From Oryza sativa Japonica Group (Eukaryota; Streptophyta; Magnoliopsida; Poales; Poaceae), in the NCBI RefSeq assembly GCF_034140825.1, contig NC_089043.1:23646001-23710000 (forward strand): a stretch of 64,000 nt of DNA, read 5' to 3'. Under the pieces are notes generated by a model that saw only the letters and a list, made by a program, of their open reading frames with translations, was not told the origin of the DNA and searched no databases. A program made the translations under genes and the position numbers. This document shows positions 25,056-37,060 of this stretch, one piece after another. Each line of letters begins with the position of its first letter. The first letter of the stretch is position 1.

Positions 25056-26585
25056 CTCCCGTCTCGTCTCCGCTCCAGCGAGTTCGCCCACCGCCTGCGC
25101 CGATTTCCATCTCCCGAGCGAGCAGAGCAGGAGCAGGAACAGGGGCGCCGTCGTCCTGCTGCTTCAGCCACATCCCGGTGAGCATCCGCATCTCTCTCTC
25201 TTGTATCGGATATGCTTGCGTTAAACCCTAGCTTCTCTACTACTACAAGTAACAGTTTGTTTGTTCCCCAAAAGAATTTGGGGGTTTTCCAACTGAACCA
25301 CCATGGCCCAAGTTAGATCCGTCCCTGCTTACGATGGACTACATTTCAGGTTGTTGTGTCTCGGTATCAGTAGTGATGGGGAAGAATGTGAAGGTGAAGG
25401 CCAAGAACCTTGGGATTCAGCTTTCCGAATGGGCGGTTTAACGGCTCTCAAATCACATAATTATTTTTAGTTCAGAAACAGAAATGTTTGAAGTACAGGT
25501 ATTAGCCTAGTTGAGCAATTATTTTGAACAGCATCCTATGATATTGATGCTGTTGCTAACAAAATTGTCGTTAGCGAAAGTTCATATCTGGCAAACCAAC
25601 CATTTGACATTAGTTAGTTTGGCTTCAGTGAATCATTCATAACTTGTGAAGCACTTCATTTGCTGGAGGAAAGTACACTGGAGCTTTCTACCACCCTCTG
25701 TTTTTCTCCACAGCCAAAAAAATTACAATTCTTTCAATGCATGGATATGTTTCTTTGAAAACGCACACCTAAAAGGCGGTCAGGATGTTACATTTCCAGC
25801 TGACCTCTTTGGATGATAGGAATGCTTGCAAAGTTGATTCAAACTGACATAGACGATAACATGACCAGGAATGGATTTTATGAGCATTTCACTTAAATGT
25901 TTTGAAAATGTGTCTGATGGCATTAATCTGCAGATTATTTCCTTTCATTCAACATCATGAACTGTTTTTCCCAGCCATCTGAAATTTTAGAACACAGGAA
26001 GCTACTATAATTTTGTGTTTTCCCTGAACGTGAGAAGTTAATGGTGGTTGAGTACAAGAAATAAGTTTTAACTAACACAGTAAAGATGTAGTGTTATAAA
26101 ACTGGAAAAACTATTTGTTACTACAGTTTTGAAAGGTAGCTTCTACCTCCCTCATCTAATTTATGTTTTATTAATCTGAAAAGATTAACAGGCTGCAAAC
26201 TTCAAAGATCATGTTCACATTGCTGTATCCATCGTAATCAGTAGTGTCTCTGTAGAAGCGTAGAGTTACAGATGATCGCAGACGTTGAACTATATTATAG
26301 ATGGAAGGTTAACGTATAATCCTTTTACTTAATCCAACATGATGCTGCCATGAAGATGGAAAATTTTATTTGTAGATGACAAGCAGGAAGATATCATGAT
26401 AGGTAACTGATCGTAATATTTTTTCTTTTGGTGACAGGTGGAGTTGTAGAGTGTATTTTCCGTGTATATTAAAGAAACATATCACTGTAACAAAGTGCTA
26501 GCTTGCTTGTCTCCGATGCTTCTAGGCCTCTAGCAACAGATGGCATTTTACAAAGATATGCCTAGATCTCATTACTAAGCACATA

Positions 26586-26664
26586 CTCCCTCCGTCCCAA
26601 AATATAGTTGCCTTTGTAGTTCAAACAAAGGTACAAAGGTAGCTATATTTCGGGACAGAAGGAG
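26586..26664. mobile_element. Stowaway MITE (79 bp)
   Basis: The ends CTCCCTCCGTCCCAAAATAT and the inverted partner ATATTTCGGGACAGAAGGAG are flanked by TA on each side, the Tc1/mariner target duplication. It is an almost perfect hairpin in an intron of the 25-30 kb locus. Confidence 0.8.
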
Positions 26665-28280
26665 TAGTACAGTAAGGACAAGGAAACCGGTTTCCTTTCC
26701 TACCAATACCCAATTTTGGCATTCTGAACTATTTTCAGCTAATCAAATGGTTCTTTCTTCTGTTCAAACAAGAAGAAACAGGTACTCCTGCTACTGACTG
26801 GGATAAAATTTGAAGCCTTAATGGTAATCGCTATGAAGTTCCAAGTTATTAATTCTAATCTCTGGGAAAGTGTTCAAGTAAAGAGCCTACTTTTTACTGC
26901 TGCAGATTATCATGATGCCACAGCATTGATATCATGATTGTTACCTACATCTTTCTACTGTTATGTATAGAGGTTGTAAATTCTCTGTATGTAATTTGCT
27001 AAATCAACACTGTACTTATGAGTTAGTCAGAAGGAAAAAAAATGGATTTAATACACCAACAAAAAGTAGCCTGCAAATGAATACTAATTTGAGGTGCCAT
27101 GTACTCATGTTAGTGGTCTAATGATTGAGTTGCAACTAAATCTCTATTCTGTCTTCAGCTTCATGATCACTTCTTGCTAGCTAGCTGTGTACTGCACTTC
27201 TGTGCTGGGTAATCTGGAGACAGCATTTTGGTTTGTCTAGAGGGTGAGGTGCAGATTTACAGCAAAGACTCACTTCCTAATAAGGTAATATGTACATGTT
27301 TACTTCTGTTGGTGGAACCAGTTTGTTATGCACAACTGATTTATGCTTTGCCAATGAAGTAGCAACCTGTATTCTTTCCCTAACAATGCAGTGCAAGAAA
27401 ACACCTGTGTTAATGTAGGTTGTTGAATTGACGTTATAACTAAAGCTGGATATGGAGTTATGATTGTTGCTGCAGCCCGGAGTTTGTTCTTCTATGTTTG
27501 ATGTTCTAGTATACTAGTTGGTCAAGTAATTTATTTTTCTACTTTTGCTCCAAGATAGGTAATCAAATTTCTTTGATTAAGTGCTAGGTCCCTGGTTCCA
27601 GACAAGAAAATGCATATAATGTGATAATTCACCTGTTCTGGGATTACTACCAGATTTAAACTTTTTGACAAGTGAACTAGAATGTCGCCTTGATTAGATG
27701 TGATCTGATTCTGCAGTGGTTTAAAATAGATAGAGTATTCCATTTTGTTCTGATGTTTTCTGGGCTCAGAAAATATGATCTTGTTTTCACAATTTGCATG
27801 CTCTTAAAAAAACTTGCGCTGAAGAAGGATTTTGTGAATGCCTTTTATGTCACATTCATGTTTCTTAATATTCCTTGTTTTACAAATAAAGCAATACAGA
27901 ACTAGGAGCATTATATTTCTAAAAGAAACAAAAGTATTATGAAGCTTGTGGCTAGAAAAAATGGAATGCTATTTCAAACTAATGCAAAACAAAGATTGGT
28001 GTTAAAGTTCCTTTTCTAATTAAGAGAAGAGGGTCGGTGTCTACTCGTTCAGAAATTATAATTAAGTTTGTACTCTCTTTTCTAGAGCTTGATTGTTTTT
28101 TTTCTCTTGTGAACTATAAATGTTATGGACTAAAGCATCTCCTGCATGTGTCCCATGTGAAGCACTGCAGTTGAGAATGTGATGAAAAATCTAATAAATT
28201 AGGAGAAAACTTTTATTTCTTTGCTGACACGCATATTATTCAATGGTATTATCCAAGGGAGAGAAGTGCACAGCACAACC

Positions 28281-28488
28281 CAAATGACTCATCTATTGAT
28301 AATGAAGGTTTGTCCCCTTTATGCTCCCTGGTTTACTGCAATAATGTAGATTTATCCCTTATATGCTCCCCAATTTAATCCAAATGACTCATGTATTCTG
28401 GTAGTGAAGGTTGTGGTCCCTTTTTGTGCTCCCTGTATTACTGCCATAATGCAGGTTTGTCTTTCTTATGCTCCCCGATTCACTGCAA
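28281..28488. repeat. Two diverged tandem copies of a ~100-bp unit
   Basis: CAAATGACTCAT occurs at 28281 and again at exactly 28381, and the sequence after each copy runs in the same order: GTGAAGGTT or ATGAAGGTTTG, a CCCTTT-TGCTCCCTG block, TACTGC-ATAATG, and a second TATGCTCCCC block. Each unit itself contains two related half-units. No coding frame is present. Confidence 0.65.
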
Positions 28489-30577
28489 AATGCACAGCAT
28501 AAGTTCCAATGTATATCATCAAAGAACCTTTTGTGATGAAAATGATATTTACTTGTCAAGCACTTCATAATATGAAATTGCATGGCAGTCATGTACTCAT
28601 GTTTGTGACCACATTATTATTAAACTCCGTGCGCAAGCCGTCCATGGAGTAAAACAAAAAGTAGGAACGGGCTTCATTTGTGCTCTTTGAAGTTGAACAG
28701 ATCAATCACACATCACTGATACGTGAGAGAGATTGACCCGTAACTACTCTGGGTGACTGATTGATAGAATCGCGTCAATTTGGGTTACTGATAAACTTGC
28801 AAAATCATTAACGTCAGCGTCCAAACAACGACCAGATCAGAGTAACCATTGCCATCAAAGTTGTTTGTAAGAAGCTTAGGCACGCAATCGCTTGTTGTCG
28901 ACATCCTTACTCCACTGCCAAGATTTGTTAGCTAAGTATTCATATATGCACACAGAAACTAACAGAGATATAAAATTATGAAATTCACATTGGCTAGCCA
29001 TTTGGAAGTTTCAATGTGGAGTATCTAGTTTTCTTCTGGATGAATGCATCACAGGGGTAGCTTTCATGATTATTGATTTTACAGGATCATTACTGAAGTT
29101 CCAGAGAACATATATTTTTTATGGCATCTCTTTCTATTCGTATTCCTGGTGTATTATTTGTGTACTTTCTCTTTGCTTTTTAAGACATTCAAGGAAAACG
29201 TGTGAGTATATATATTTTTTCACATCTAGCAGTAGCATAGTAGAGAGTACTCAATATGGACATTGTTGGCAGCACAAGTAACCTGTCTAGCAATAATTCA
29301 ATTCAGTACTTCTGGGTTCAGCAATCAATCATTTTTCTTACCAAATGGGACATAAAATTATGGGTGGCAATAGATGCCTGTGGAATAATGCGAGATAGAC
29401 TATCTTAGTTAAACATTGGGAGTTGGAGAAAAGAAAGGGAGAAGGGTAAATAAACTACCTAGACATACCAATACATCTTCCTCATTTAGAGTTTCTCTCA
29501 ACCTGACATGCATATAAAATTTTGTTTCTTTATCGTTTTTATTTTTAGGCATCATCTACTAATTTATTTATATCATTTTTGAACCTCTGTTACTTTCTTG
29601 ACGTTCGCAGTAATTGTTTGTTCATGCTAATGCTAGGAAAAGTATGTGATGGAAAAGATTTTGCCTTCTTTAACATGTATGAATGCATTTGGATGACTAA
29701 ATCACAGTTTTATTCTTCAAACATGGAGCAGCCTAATCTGAAGGGTCCTACTTCTACAGGTACAAGGTCCTTGATGCATCAGTTCATTGAATGTAAGACA
29801 TCATTTTATTCTCTCATGATTTCAGTGATGCTAATCCCTAAAGGAGTAATCAGTTTTTTTGTTTTGACACAGATTCCTTAGCTGTTTGTCATAGCAAGAA
29901 AATGACTTTACATGCAGGTTGTTTCACTTTTAGGTGCTCTTAGGTGAGAAAAAGCATGCCATATGCCAGTACGGATCTTTTTGTGTCTGTTAGACAACAA
30001 AATACCATTGCCAATTCGGTTTTGTTAGAGAGCGATGCCAATACAAACAAGTAAGCCTTTTGCTTGTTCAGTTTTTTGTGCCTCATCCTTCTCTTCCAAT
30101 TCCATTCTTACTGCACTCATTCTTGGGCAAAGTTCAGCATGTGTGCTTCCATCTTTTGTGCAGGAAAAAGCATTCGTCTACCAACCATGACAATGATCAA
30201 TTGGGTGTGACTGAGTGAGCAACAAGCTATATTCTCCAGGCCTCCAGACTTCAGCAAAACACAGACCAGGGCTTCCTGATTTCCATTAGTTAGGTTATCA
30301 AATGTGTTAAGAGCAGAGAACTACAAATGAATTCTGGCCTTGTCAGTTCCCTTCTTTTGGGCCGATTCTTGTGCAATTTCAGTATTCCTGCACATTGTCC
30401 AAACAGACTATTGATTTTTTTCATTAATTTTACAGACAGTTTATGTGAGCTTTTATCGTGTTAATTTTGTTCATCACTGAATGGATGGAGCTACTATTGA
30501 ATTATTGATTGGCCAATGCATAAGTCAGCTTAAATGGCTAATAACCATTCAGGAGCCTAACCAAGTATAACCATAAG

Positions 30578-30674
30578 TGGGCCGGAGTTTGGCCCATGGG
30601 CTAAAGCCCAGAAAGAAGTCTCGTGTGAACAAGCTCTAGCTGGAAGGCCCATACTCTATGGGACATCAGGCCCA
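30578..30674 (+). promoter_or_regulatory. Site II (GGCCCA/TGGGCC) cluster upstream of ribosomal protein S16
   Basis: TGGGCC at 30578 and GGCCCA at 30591, 30646 and 30669, plus AGCCCA and AGCCCG boxes, lie 180-275 bases before the S16 start codon. Clusters of this kind are established TCP-bound elements in plant genes for ribosomal and organelle proteins. There is no TATA box, as is common for this class. Confidence 0.65.
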
Positions 30675-30852
30675 TCACAGAGGTAAAGCCCGCTGAGTTT
30701 TTTTTCTTCTTTTTTTGTTGGGTTTCTCCAGAATCCAAATCCAAAACCCTTGCTCCCACAGGAGTGAACACGACGCGACCCGAGCCGGAGAAGGGGAAGG
30801 GAAGGCGGCGGCGGCGGCGGCGGAGGAGGAGGAGGCGCGAGGGGAGGCGAGC

Positions 30853-32184
30853 ATGGTGGTGCGGATCCGGCTGGCGCGGTTCGGCTGCCGGAACCGGCCG
30901 TTCTACCGGGTGATGGCCGCCGACAGCCGCTCCCCGCGCGACGGCAAGCACCTCGAGGTCCTCGGCTACTACAACCCGCTCCCCGGTGAGCCCTCCTCCT
31001 CCATATCCCCCCCTCGTGCTCCTCCTGGATCGGCTTGTTCTCGAGTGTTGTCTTTGCCCCGTTGGTTGGCGTTGGCCTCAACGTCTTGGTGAAATGGTGA
31101 ATCGGATCAGATTGGAGAGGGATTAGTAGAGTGTGAAACATTTCTGTACGTGCGTGAGAATTTGGCTGTAAGCTTGTGATTGAATGCCTGATGGATGATG
31201 GAGGAGTATGTGCTTTCTGTTGCTGATTGCAGGGAAGGATGGTGGCAAGAGGATGGGGCTGAAATTCGACAGGGTCAAGTGAGTTTCATTTGCTTATGCT
31301 CGTAATTTGGAGTGTTTGATGTGTTCTAGTATTTCCTCTGGAGAAAAATTGGCGTGCTGGAGCTTTTGCTGATGCTAGTCTAGGACTGACATTGCTATAG
31401 CAGCCTGATTCTTTGATGGAAACTGATTGTTTGATAGGCAAAATGGACTGATTCAGTTATCATTGTAATGCGATCTTCGTTCCAGGAGTTGGGGTGCTGT
31501 TATTGCTTCTGTGTACTATTTAATTGTATTGCCAATTACCATGTACCTTCCAACCATCCGTGCCTTCCATTCTCTGGGTAGAAAATGATGGATTCAAGGG
31601 TTCTGAATTTTGTAGCTTGTAGATGTGCTTACTGGCATCCATCCATAGCAGAAAAGGATTTAGAGATTTTAAGCATATGAGATTTGCTTAACAGTATCCG
31701 TAACAGGGAAGAAAATTACAGATATAAAGTTTCAGACATTTCAAGCATGGTGCTTAGTTTCATCAATAGCAGAACTAGTATCTTTGATCCTGTATTGTCT
31801 AGTTGCCAGTGTTCATTGCCCACCTTGTCGAGAGTCAAGAGTCTGATCTTCCCAATATTTCTTTCTTTGAGTTAATTGCTAGAAGAATGCTATGATGTCC
31901 TTCCCTCCCTTGCAAGGCCATGTAACAGCATACAATTATACTTCTGTTGCAGGTACTGGCTGTCTGTTGGTGCTCAGCCATCAGATCCTGTGCAGCGCAT
32001 CCTTTTTCGAGCTGGGCTTCTGCCTCCACCTCCAATGCTAGCTATGGCTCGAAAGGGTGGACCTCGTGATAGGCGCCCAATTCATCCGATGACTGGGCGC
32101 CCCTTGGATCTTGAGGGTGTCACGGTTGTTGATGACTCCAATGTTCCCGAAGGTGGTGCTGAGGAACCTGTGTCAGAGGAGTGA
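30853..32184 (+). CDS. RPS16: Ribosomal protein S16 (bS16 family, nuclear-encoded, organellar)
   Basis: Small-subunit protein of bacterial-type ribosomes, needed for 30S assembly and acting in mitochondria and/or plastids. Exons 30853-30985, 31233-31278 and 31953-32184 join in phase to 136 residues. The S16 fold covers about residues 2-80: [59 protein letters not shown] and [20 protein letters not shown], then GLLPPPP. The C-terminal extension (about 85-136) is acidic, ending EEPVSEE. Bacterial S16 proteins are around 80-90 residues, so this tail is an organellar addition. There is no cleavable presequence: the protein starts directly at the S16 core, as known for nuclear plant RPS16, whose N terminus can act as targeting signal. 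Mitochondrial versus dual targeting cannot be decided from sequence. The frame stays open upstream of the ATG to 30715 but holds no earlier ATG. Confidence 0.94.
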
Positions 32185-33481
32185 TGCTGCAGTAGGTCTC
32201 CACTTGTTTGTTGTGCCTCTGATAAGATCATGAGTACTGTACAATATGGAAACTTCCTAATCATGTAATCTTCCATTGTTTTCTAATAATTTACAAGGTC
32301 GTAGTGCTGCACTATGAGTTAGCTGTTCTCAACCCTTTCTGAAATGGATTTTTTTCTGAGTTCTCATGGACTAGCTTACAGTTCACACATGTTTTGTTCA
32401 GTCAAGGGTATCTTGAAAGGTAGGCAATATACAGAGAGCTACCATAAGCGTCACAATTCCAGCTTGATTATTCCTTTTTGTGCAATCAAATCAGAATAGA
32501 TTCTTTATCTGGTCTGGTTGCAAGGTTATTTGATTTTATGGAACTGCAAAAAGGTGCATCTTTTGTCATCTTCATTGATCTTTGTGCCGGTTGTTCATGT
32601 TGATAGTTTTCTTGTATGATTCCTTCCTTGCAGTTTTCCTCCAAAGGCATGATTGCCTCCTGAAAGAATCTTGTATGAAATGGATCGTACGCTTTTTACA
32701 AAACACATGACATTTTTGTAGACAAAATGAATTTGCAGTCTTGCACCTTGATTTTATAAATTGGAATTGAAGAGCATGTCTGACGCAAAAATGGATCATA
32801 AATTTTACAAGCTTACCGATAGGTTGAAGTGTTCAGAACTACATGTAGCGAACTAATGTTCTGAGATAGCAGCTACTCGAGCAGTAAATCAAACCCAAAT
32901 AAAGACTAAGAAAAAAGAAGGATAATGAGAATTGCAGGCTTGCAGCGCATGGATATGATAGCAAATTCAGAATCTTCATGCTGTTATCCTGACTACTGAT
33001 TCTAATACTGTAATAGAGTTCAGCTCAAGTCTTTTTTCTGTATCCAAATAAGAAAAGTATTCTGTACATTTCCATTTTCCCGGTTGCTCAAACTCACAAA
33101 CATGTACTCTGTCCAAATGTTCAGACTGTGTACAGACTACAGAGTATTCAAAACATAGCATGTTTGACTAGTAATTAAGGTATCTGCATTAGCACAAGCA
33201 TCAGAAGATTCACCTCTCTTGATGCTAAGATCATGTCACCATCATAAGCTTGCATCATCCCAAAAGGTATTTCTTCTTTCCTAGGCCACCCCATCCGTGC
33301 AACATGCTAAACCAAGCACACCAAGAAAAAGCTTTCTTTGCATGCAAACATGCAAAAATGCAATGCATCATGGCACTTGCACCTTTAAATCTTGCAAGAA
33401 TTCTCTCAATGTCTTCTTCCCCTTCCCTGCTCAATCTTCTTCCTATCAACATCAATTCCCAAATTTTGAGCCATAGGAGCC
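32185..33481. other. S16 3' UTR and upstream region of the thaumatin-like gene
   Basis: AT-rich sequence without a supported gene. The last 200 bases before 33482 hold the thaumatin-like gene leader. Short ORFs here have no domain. Confidence 0.5.
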
Positions 33482-35210
33482 ATGGGAGAGCCAAGAGCTT
33501 GCAAGCTATGGCTTCTTGTGGTGGCAATGGCGGCTTCTTGGTCGTGCAGTTCCATGGCGATGACGTTCACTATAGCGAACTATTGTTCGCACCCGATATG
33601 GCCGGGGACGCTCGCCGGCGCCGGCACGCCACAGCTGTCGACGACGGGGTTCCGGCTTGACCCGGGGCAGACGGCGCAGCTGGCGGCGCCGGCGGGGTGG
33701 TCGGGGAGGATATGGGCGCGGACGGGGTGCGTGTTCGACGCCGACGGCGCCGGCGTGTGCCAGACGGGCGACTGCGGCGGGCGCGTGGAGTGCCGCGGCG
33801 CCGGCGCCGCGCCGCCGGCGACGCTGTTCGAGGTCACCCTCGGGAGGGGCGGCGGCGAGGACTTCTACGACGTGAGCCTCGTCGACGGCTACAACCTCCC
33901 CGTCGTCGCCATCCCTCGCGCCGCCGCCGCCTGCAACGCCACCGGCTGCATGGCCGACCTCAACCGCTGTAAGTGCACGCACGAACGCGCGCCACGCCGC
34001 CGCCACTTCGCCATTGCCGGAGCTGACGACGACGATGTGTGCAGCGTGTCCGAGGGAGTTGCAGGTGGAGTGCGGCGGCGGCGGGGCGATCGCGTGCAGG
34101 AGCGCGTGTGAGGCGTTCGGGCAGGACAGGTACTGCTGCGCCGGGGAGTACGGGACGCCGGCGGCGTGCCGGCCGACGGCGTACTCGGCCATCTTCAAGA
34201 CGGCGTGCCCGCGCGCCTACAGCTACGCGTACGACGACTCCACCTCCACCTTCACCTGCAAGGCCGCCTACGACTACACCATCGCCTTCTGCCTCCCTAC
34301 CTCCGGGTACGCATGCAGCTACGGAAGCCAAATTTCCGAAATTTACGACAGAAGAGAAATTTCTGAAATTTACCGATAGATCTAAGAGAATTTTTCGAAA
34401 TTGCGGAAATTCACCGATAGAAAATTCCGATAGAAGTGAAATTTCGGAGATTGCGAAAAAAAATCGGATAGAAGCGAAATTTCGGGAAATTCTAGGACTG
34501 AAAAAAGTTAACACTTGGACAGGTTACCGATAGATCCAGGAGAATTTTTCAAACTTGCGGAAATACACCGATAGAAGCGAAATTTCGGGAAATGTTTGGA
34601 TTGAAAAAAGTTAGCACTTGGACAGGTTTTGGTTCAGGGACTGGAAACTTACCGATAGAAGTGAAATTTCGGAAATTGCGGACATTTACCAATGGAAGTG
34701 AAATATCGGAAATTGCATGAATTTTGGGAACTGTGGAAAACCTACCGATAGAAGTGGAATTGCTGAGATTTACCCATTGAAGCGAAATTTCGGAAATTGC
34801 AGGGTTTTCTGAAAATTTCGGACCAAAAAGGTTACATTAGGGCAAATTTTGGTTAAATCTGAATGAAAATTGTCTTACCCAAACAAAAATTTAGCCGAAA
34901 TAATTTCTGGTCGAGGGGATCGAAATTCCTGAAATTTTAATAGCTGTGTGATTCTTGCTGCAGGATCAATAAGTCGGACGCCGTGTTCCTCGGAGCACAG
35001 ATCATCGACGGCGATGGCGGAAATGCGCCGCCGGCTTACCGCGGCGGCGGCGGCGGCGGCGGCGGCAGTAGACCGCCGATATACTACAACGGCGGTGGAG
35101 GAGCACATGAGCCTGAGACGATGACGGCGTCGTCGGCGAGCACACGATGCACCCAGCCATGGCTTCTGCTACTGCTACTGCTACTACTACTGCTCGTCTT
35201 CCTTTTCTGA
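33482..35210 (+). CDS. Thaumatin-like protein (PR-5 family) with GPI-anchor-type tail
   Basis: Secreted, disulfide-rich protein of the PR-5/thaumatin family (some members are antifungal or bind glucan). Three exons (33482-33968, 34045-34306, 34964-35210) join in phase to 331 residues. The signal peptide (about 1-27, LWLLVVAMAASWSCSSMA) precedes the thaumatin domain at about 28-250. It has FTIANYCSHPIWPG, GRIWARTGC, the signature GVCQTGDCGGRVEC, NLPVVAI, CNATGCMADLNRSCPREL, ACRSACEAF, YCC, PTAYSAIFKTACPRAYSYAY, and a closing FTCKAAYDYTIAFCLPTSG. I count 17 cysteines in the domain against 16 in thaumatin; the extra one is in LQVEC. The last exon encodes a Gly/Ser-rich linker and ends in a run of 11 leucines plus VFLF, the form of a GPI-attachment signal with a serine-rich cleavage region before it, so the product is probably tethered to the plasma membrane. 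Intron 2 is filled by a tandem-like repeat. Confidence 0.93.
34316..34830. repeat. Degenerate minisatellite in thaumatin-like gene intron 2
   Basis: The motif ACCGATAGAAG-GAAATTTCGG-AAATTG recurs about ten times with variable spacing (for example near 34411, 34461, 34571, 34655 and 34743). A longer unit is also duplicated: GAAATTTCGGGAAAT ... GAAAAAAGTTA-CACTTGGACAGGTT at about 34477-34526 and 34579-34628. The repeats nearly fill the intron and keep stop codons in all frames. Confidence 0.8.
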
Positions 35211-35562
35211 TCTGACAGTGAAGCATGAAGAATTGGGAAATTTGAGCACACCATTAATGGAAGTCATCTCCTAGTAGTAATTAACTGCACCAAAGAAGAG
35301 ATTACGAGTTCACGATCAAGAAGGCTTGTCAGAGATCAGTTGATCGAGAAGTTCAGAGATTAGTCCTATTCTTCGTGTATATTAGCAGTGATTAAATTCA
35401 TTAATTTTCTATTCTTTGTACTCAAGTTCAGAAGATCTAAATATATTGCTAGATAGTAGAAACATTAGTAGTCATGGACAGAATTTCAGAAATATTCACA
35501 TTGACGAGACACATGCATGTACTTCGTCAACTGAATTTACTGAATTTCAGCTAGACATTTGC

Positions 35563-35709
35563 GCCGTGTGTTGTTCCAAAATAATTCTTCAAACTTCCAA
35601 CTTTTCCATCACATTAAAACTTTCCTATACACACAAACTTCCAACTTTTCCGTTACATCGTTTCAATTTCAACAAAACTTTCAATTTTGGTGTGAACTAA
35701 ACACAGCCC
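35563..35709. mobile_element. MITE, GTGTTTAGTTC-terminus family (copy 1)
   Basis: The ends GCCGTGTGTTGTTCC and GTGAACTAAACACAGCCC are inverted partners, and the interior has the CAACTTTTCC-TCACAT and ACATCGTTTCAATTTCAA blocks seen in copies at 57362-57502 and 62759-62905. About 147 bp, noncoding. Confidence 0.65.
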
Positions 35710-36986
35710 AAACTGATTTGATTACGCTGAACTTTAACAAGTCCAAGTCCAGTCCCTGCAAAAAAAAAAAAAACAAGTCCAAGTCCAGGTCAAGTCAATG
35801 GTGCCAAGTGCCCACTGTGCACAGGACCGGCCTGATTTTTCCTTCTGAAAATTACACCAACAATCCATCACTCCAAATTTCATCATCTCCACTAGCCTGT
35901 TGTTCTTCAGTCTTGAACCTACTGTACCAGTCATCAATAACAGAGACAGCTTTGTACTGCGAAAGCTAAAGCATCACTGTCTCACCAGATACTCCATACA
36001 GATGGAGTGTTGGATAGTATCAAGATGACAACGCACTATGCGACAATCTATCAAATGATAAGATCAAGAACATGACCTGTGCAAATTGAAAACAGCCAAG
36101 TCTTCAGATCAGATCGATAGGCATTAATTCACTTGTGCGATATCGATGCCACCTAATGAGGACAAGCAACCGAAGTGTGGCTCAATTCGATTGTCACTAC
36201 TGATTTTTTAGGACTTGCACCATTACATCAGACTGAAAAGATACAAAGATATTGTGCCCATCTCTTTGATTGTTTAACAAAAACAACAAGTGAATTGTCA
36301 CTTTCTCAGCACATGACTTGACGCACTCATCACTCATGAGTCATGGGAATGAGACCCATCAGCTAGCATGTAACACATGTTGTTATAGCTAGATGTAAGT
36401 GATAATTCTTCACCATGCAACATGCATGATTAAAACTAAGAAATAGTTGCAGCAAGACGTGACGTATTTAGAAAGACTCAACGTTTTGGAGCTATTCAAA
36501 TCCTAGCATATTCCTCATGCTCAGAGGGCCCATTTGGAATGCAGAATTCTTAAAATGTAGGAACAATAAAAAAAATATAGTATTGGAGCTATCATCTCTA
36601 ATCCTATGGATTAAAAGAGCATTTGAAATATAAAAATGTAACTGTTTGAACGGAGCATAGGAAATACAGGAATTAGAAGAGAGAAAGATAGAGACGGGTT
36701 GGACCTTATGTTGAAATTCCTACAAATCCCCTATGTATGTTTAGAGTGAACCCAAAGGAATTTCATAGGATTTTTAGATAGCTATTTCTTTTATCCAAAG
36801 GATCACATGAGAAAATTTTCTATAGAATTGAATCCCTTCAAAATTCCTCCAAAATAACCCTTTGTTTCCAAAGGATTAACTTTGTGAGGTTTGCGGCGTG
36901 TACTGCCTGAATCCGACAATGGCGAACACCCAAGTCTCTTTCAATTCACCAACGGCATATCTACCATGAATAGGACTGGGAATAGG

Positions 36987-37060
36987 AACAGCACTAGTGT
37001 GATTCTCTCCCGAGGGAAAAAAAAAACAGCACTAGTGTGATTCTCTCCCGAGGAAAAAAA
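36987..37060. repeat. Tandem duplication, 38-bp period
   Basis: AACAGCACTAGTGTGATTCT followed by CTCCCGAGG and a run of A occurs at 36987 and again at 37025. The copies are nearly identical, which suggests a recent slippage or short duplication. Confidence 0.85.

Larger units (their letters stand above)
25060..30460 (+). other. Transcribed-looking locus of unknown product (noncoding or short-peptide gene)
   Basis: A GC-rich, leader-like block at about 25060-25163 ends at CACATCCCG, followed by GTGAGCATCC, a strong donor. This is typical of a grass first exon and marks a probable start of transcription. Short frames follow: 25303-25470 (55 residues, MAQVRSVPAYDGLHF, good ATG context CCACCATGG) and the overlapping 25376-25441 (MGKNVKVKAKNLGIQL). 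Exon-like blocks near the far end are 29708-29759 (MEQPNLKGPTST), 29944-30050 (SMPYASTDLFVSVRQQ frame) and 30164-30218, with acceptors and donors at their edges. The last two join in phase to end KKKHSSTNHDNDQLGVTE and stop at 30216. I could not build one continuous frame across the locus and recognise no domain. It could be a spliced noncoding RNA, a short-peptide gene, or a diverged gene whose exons I failed to join. Confidence 0.35.
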
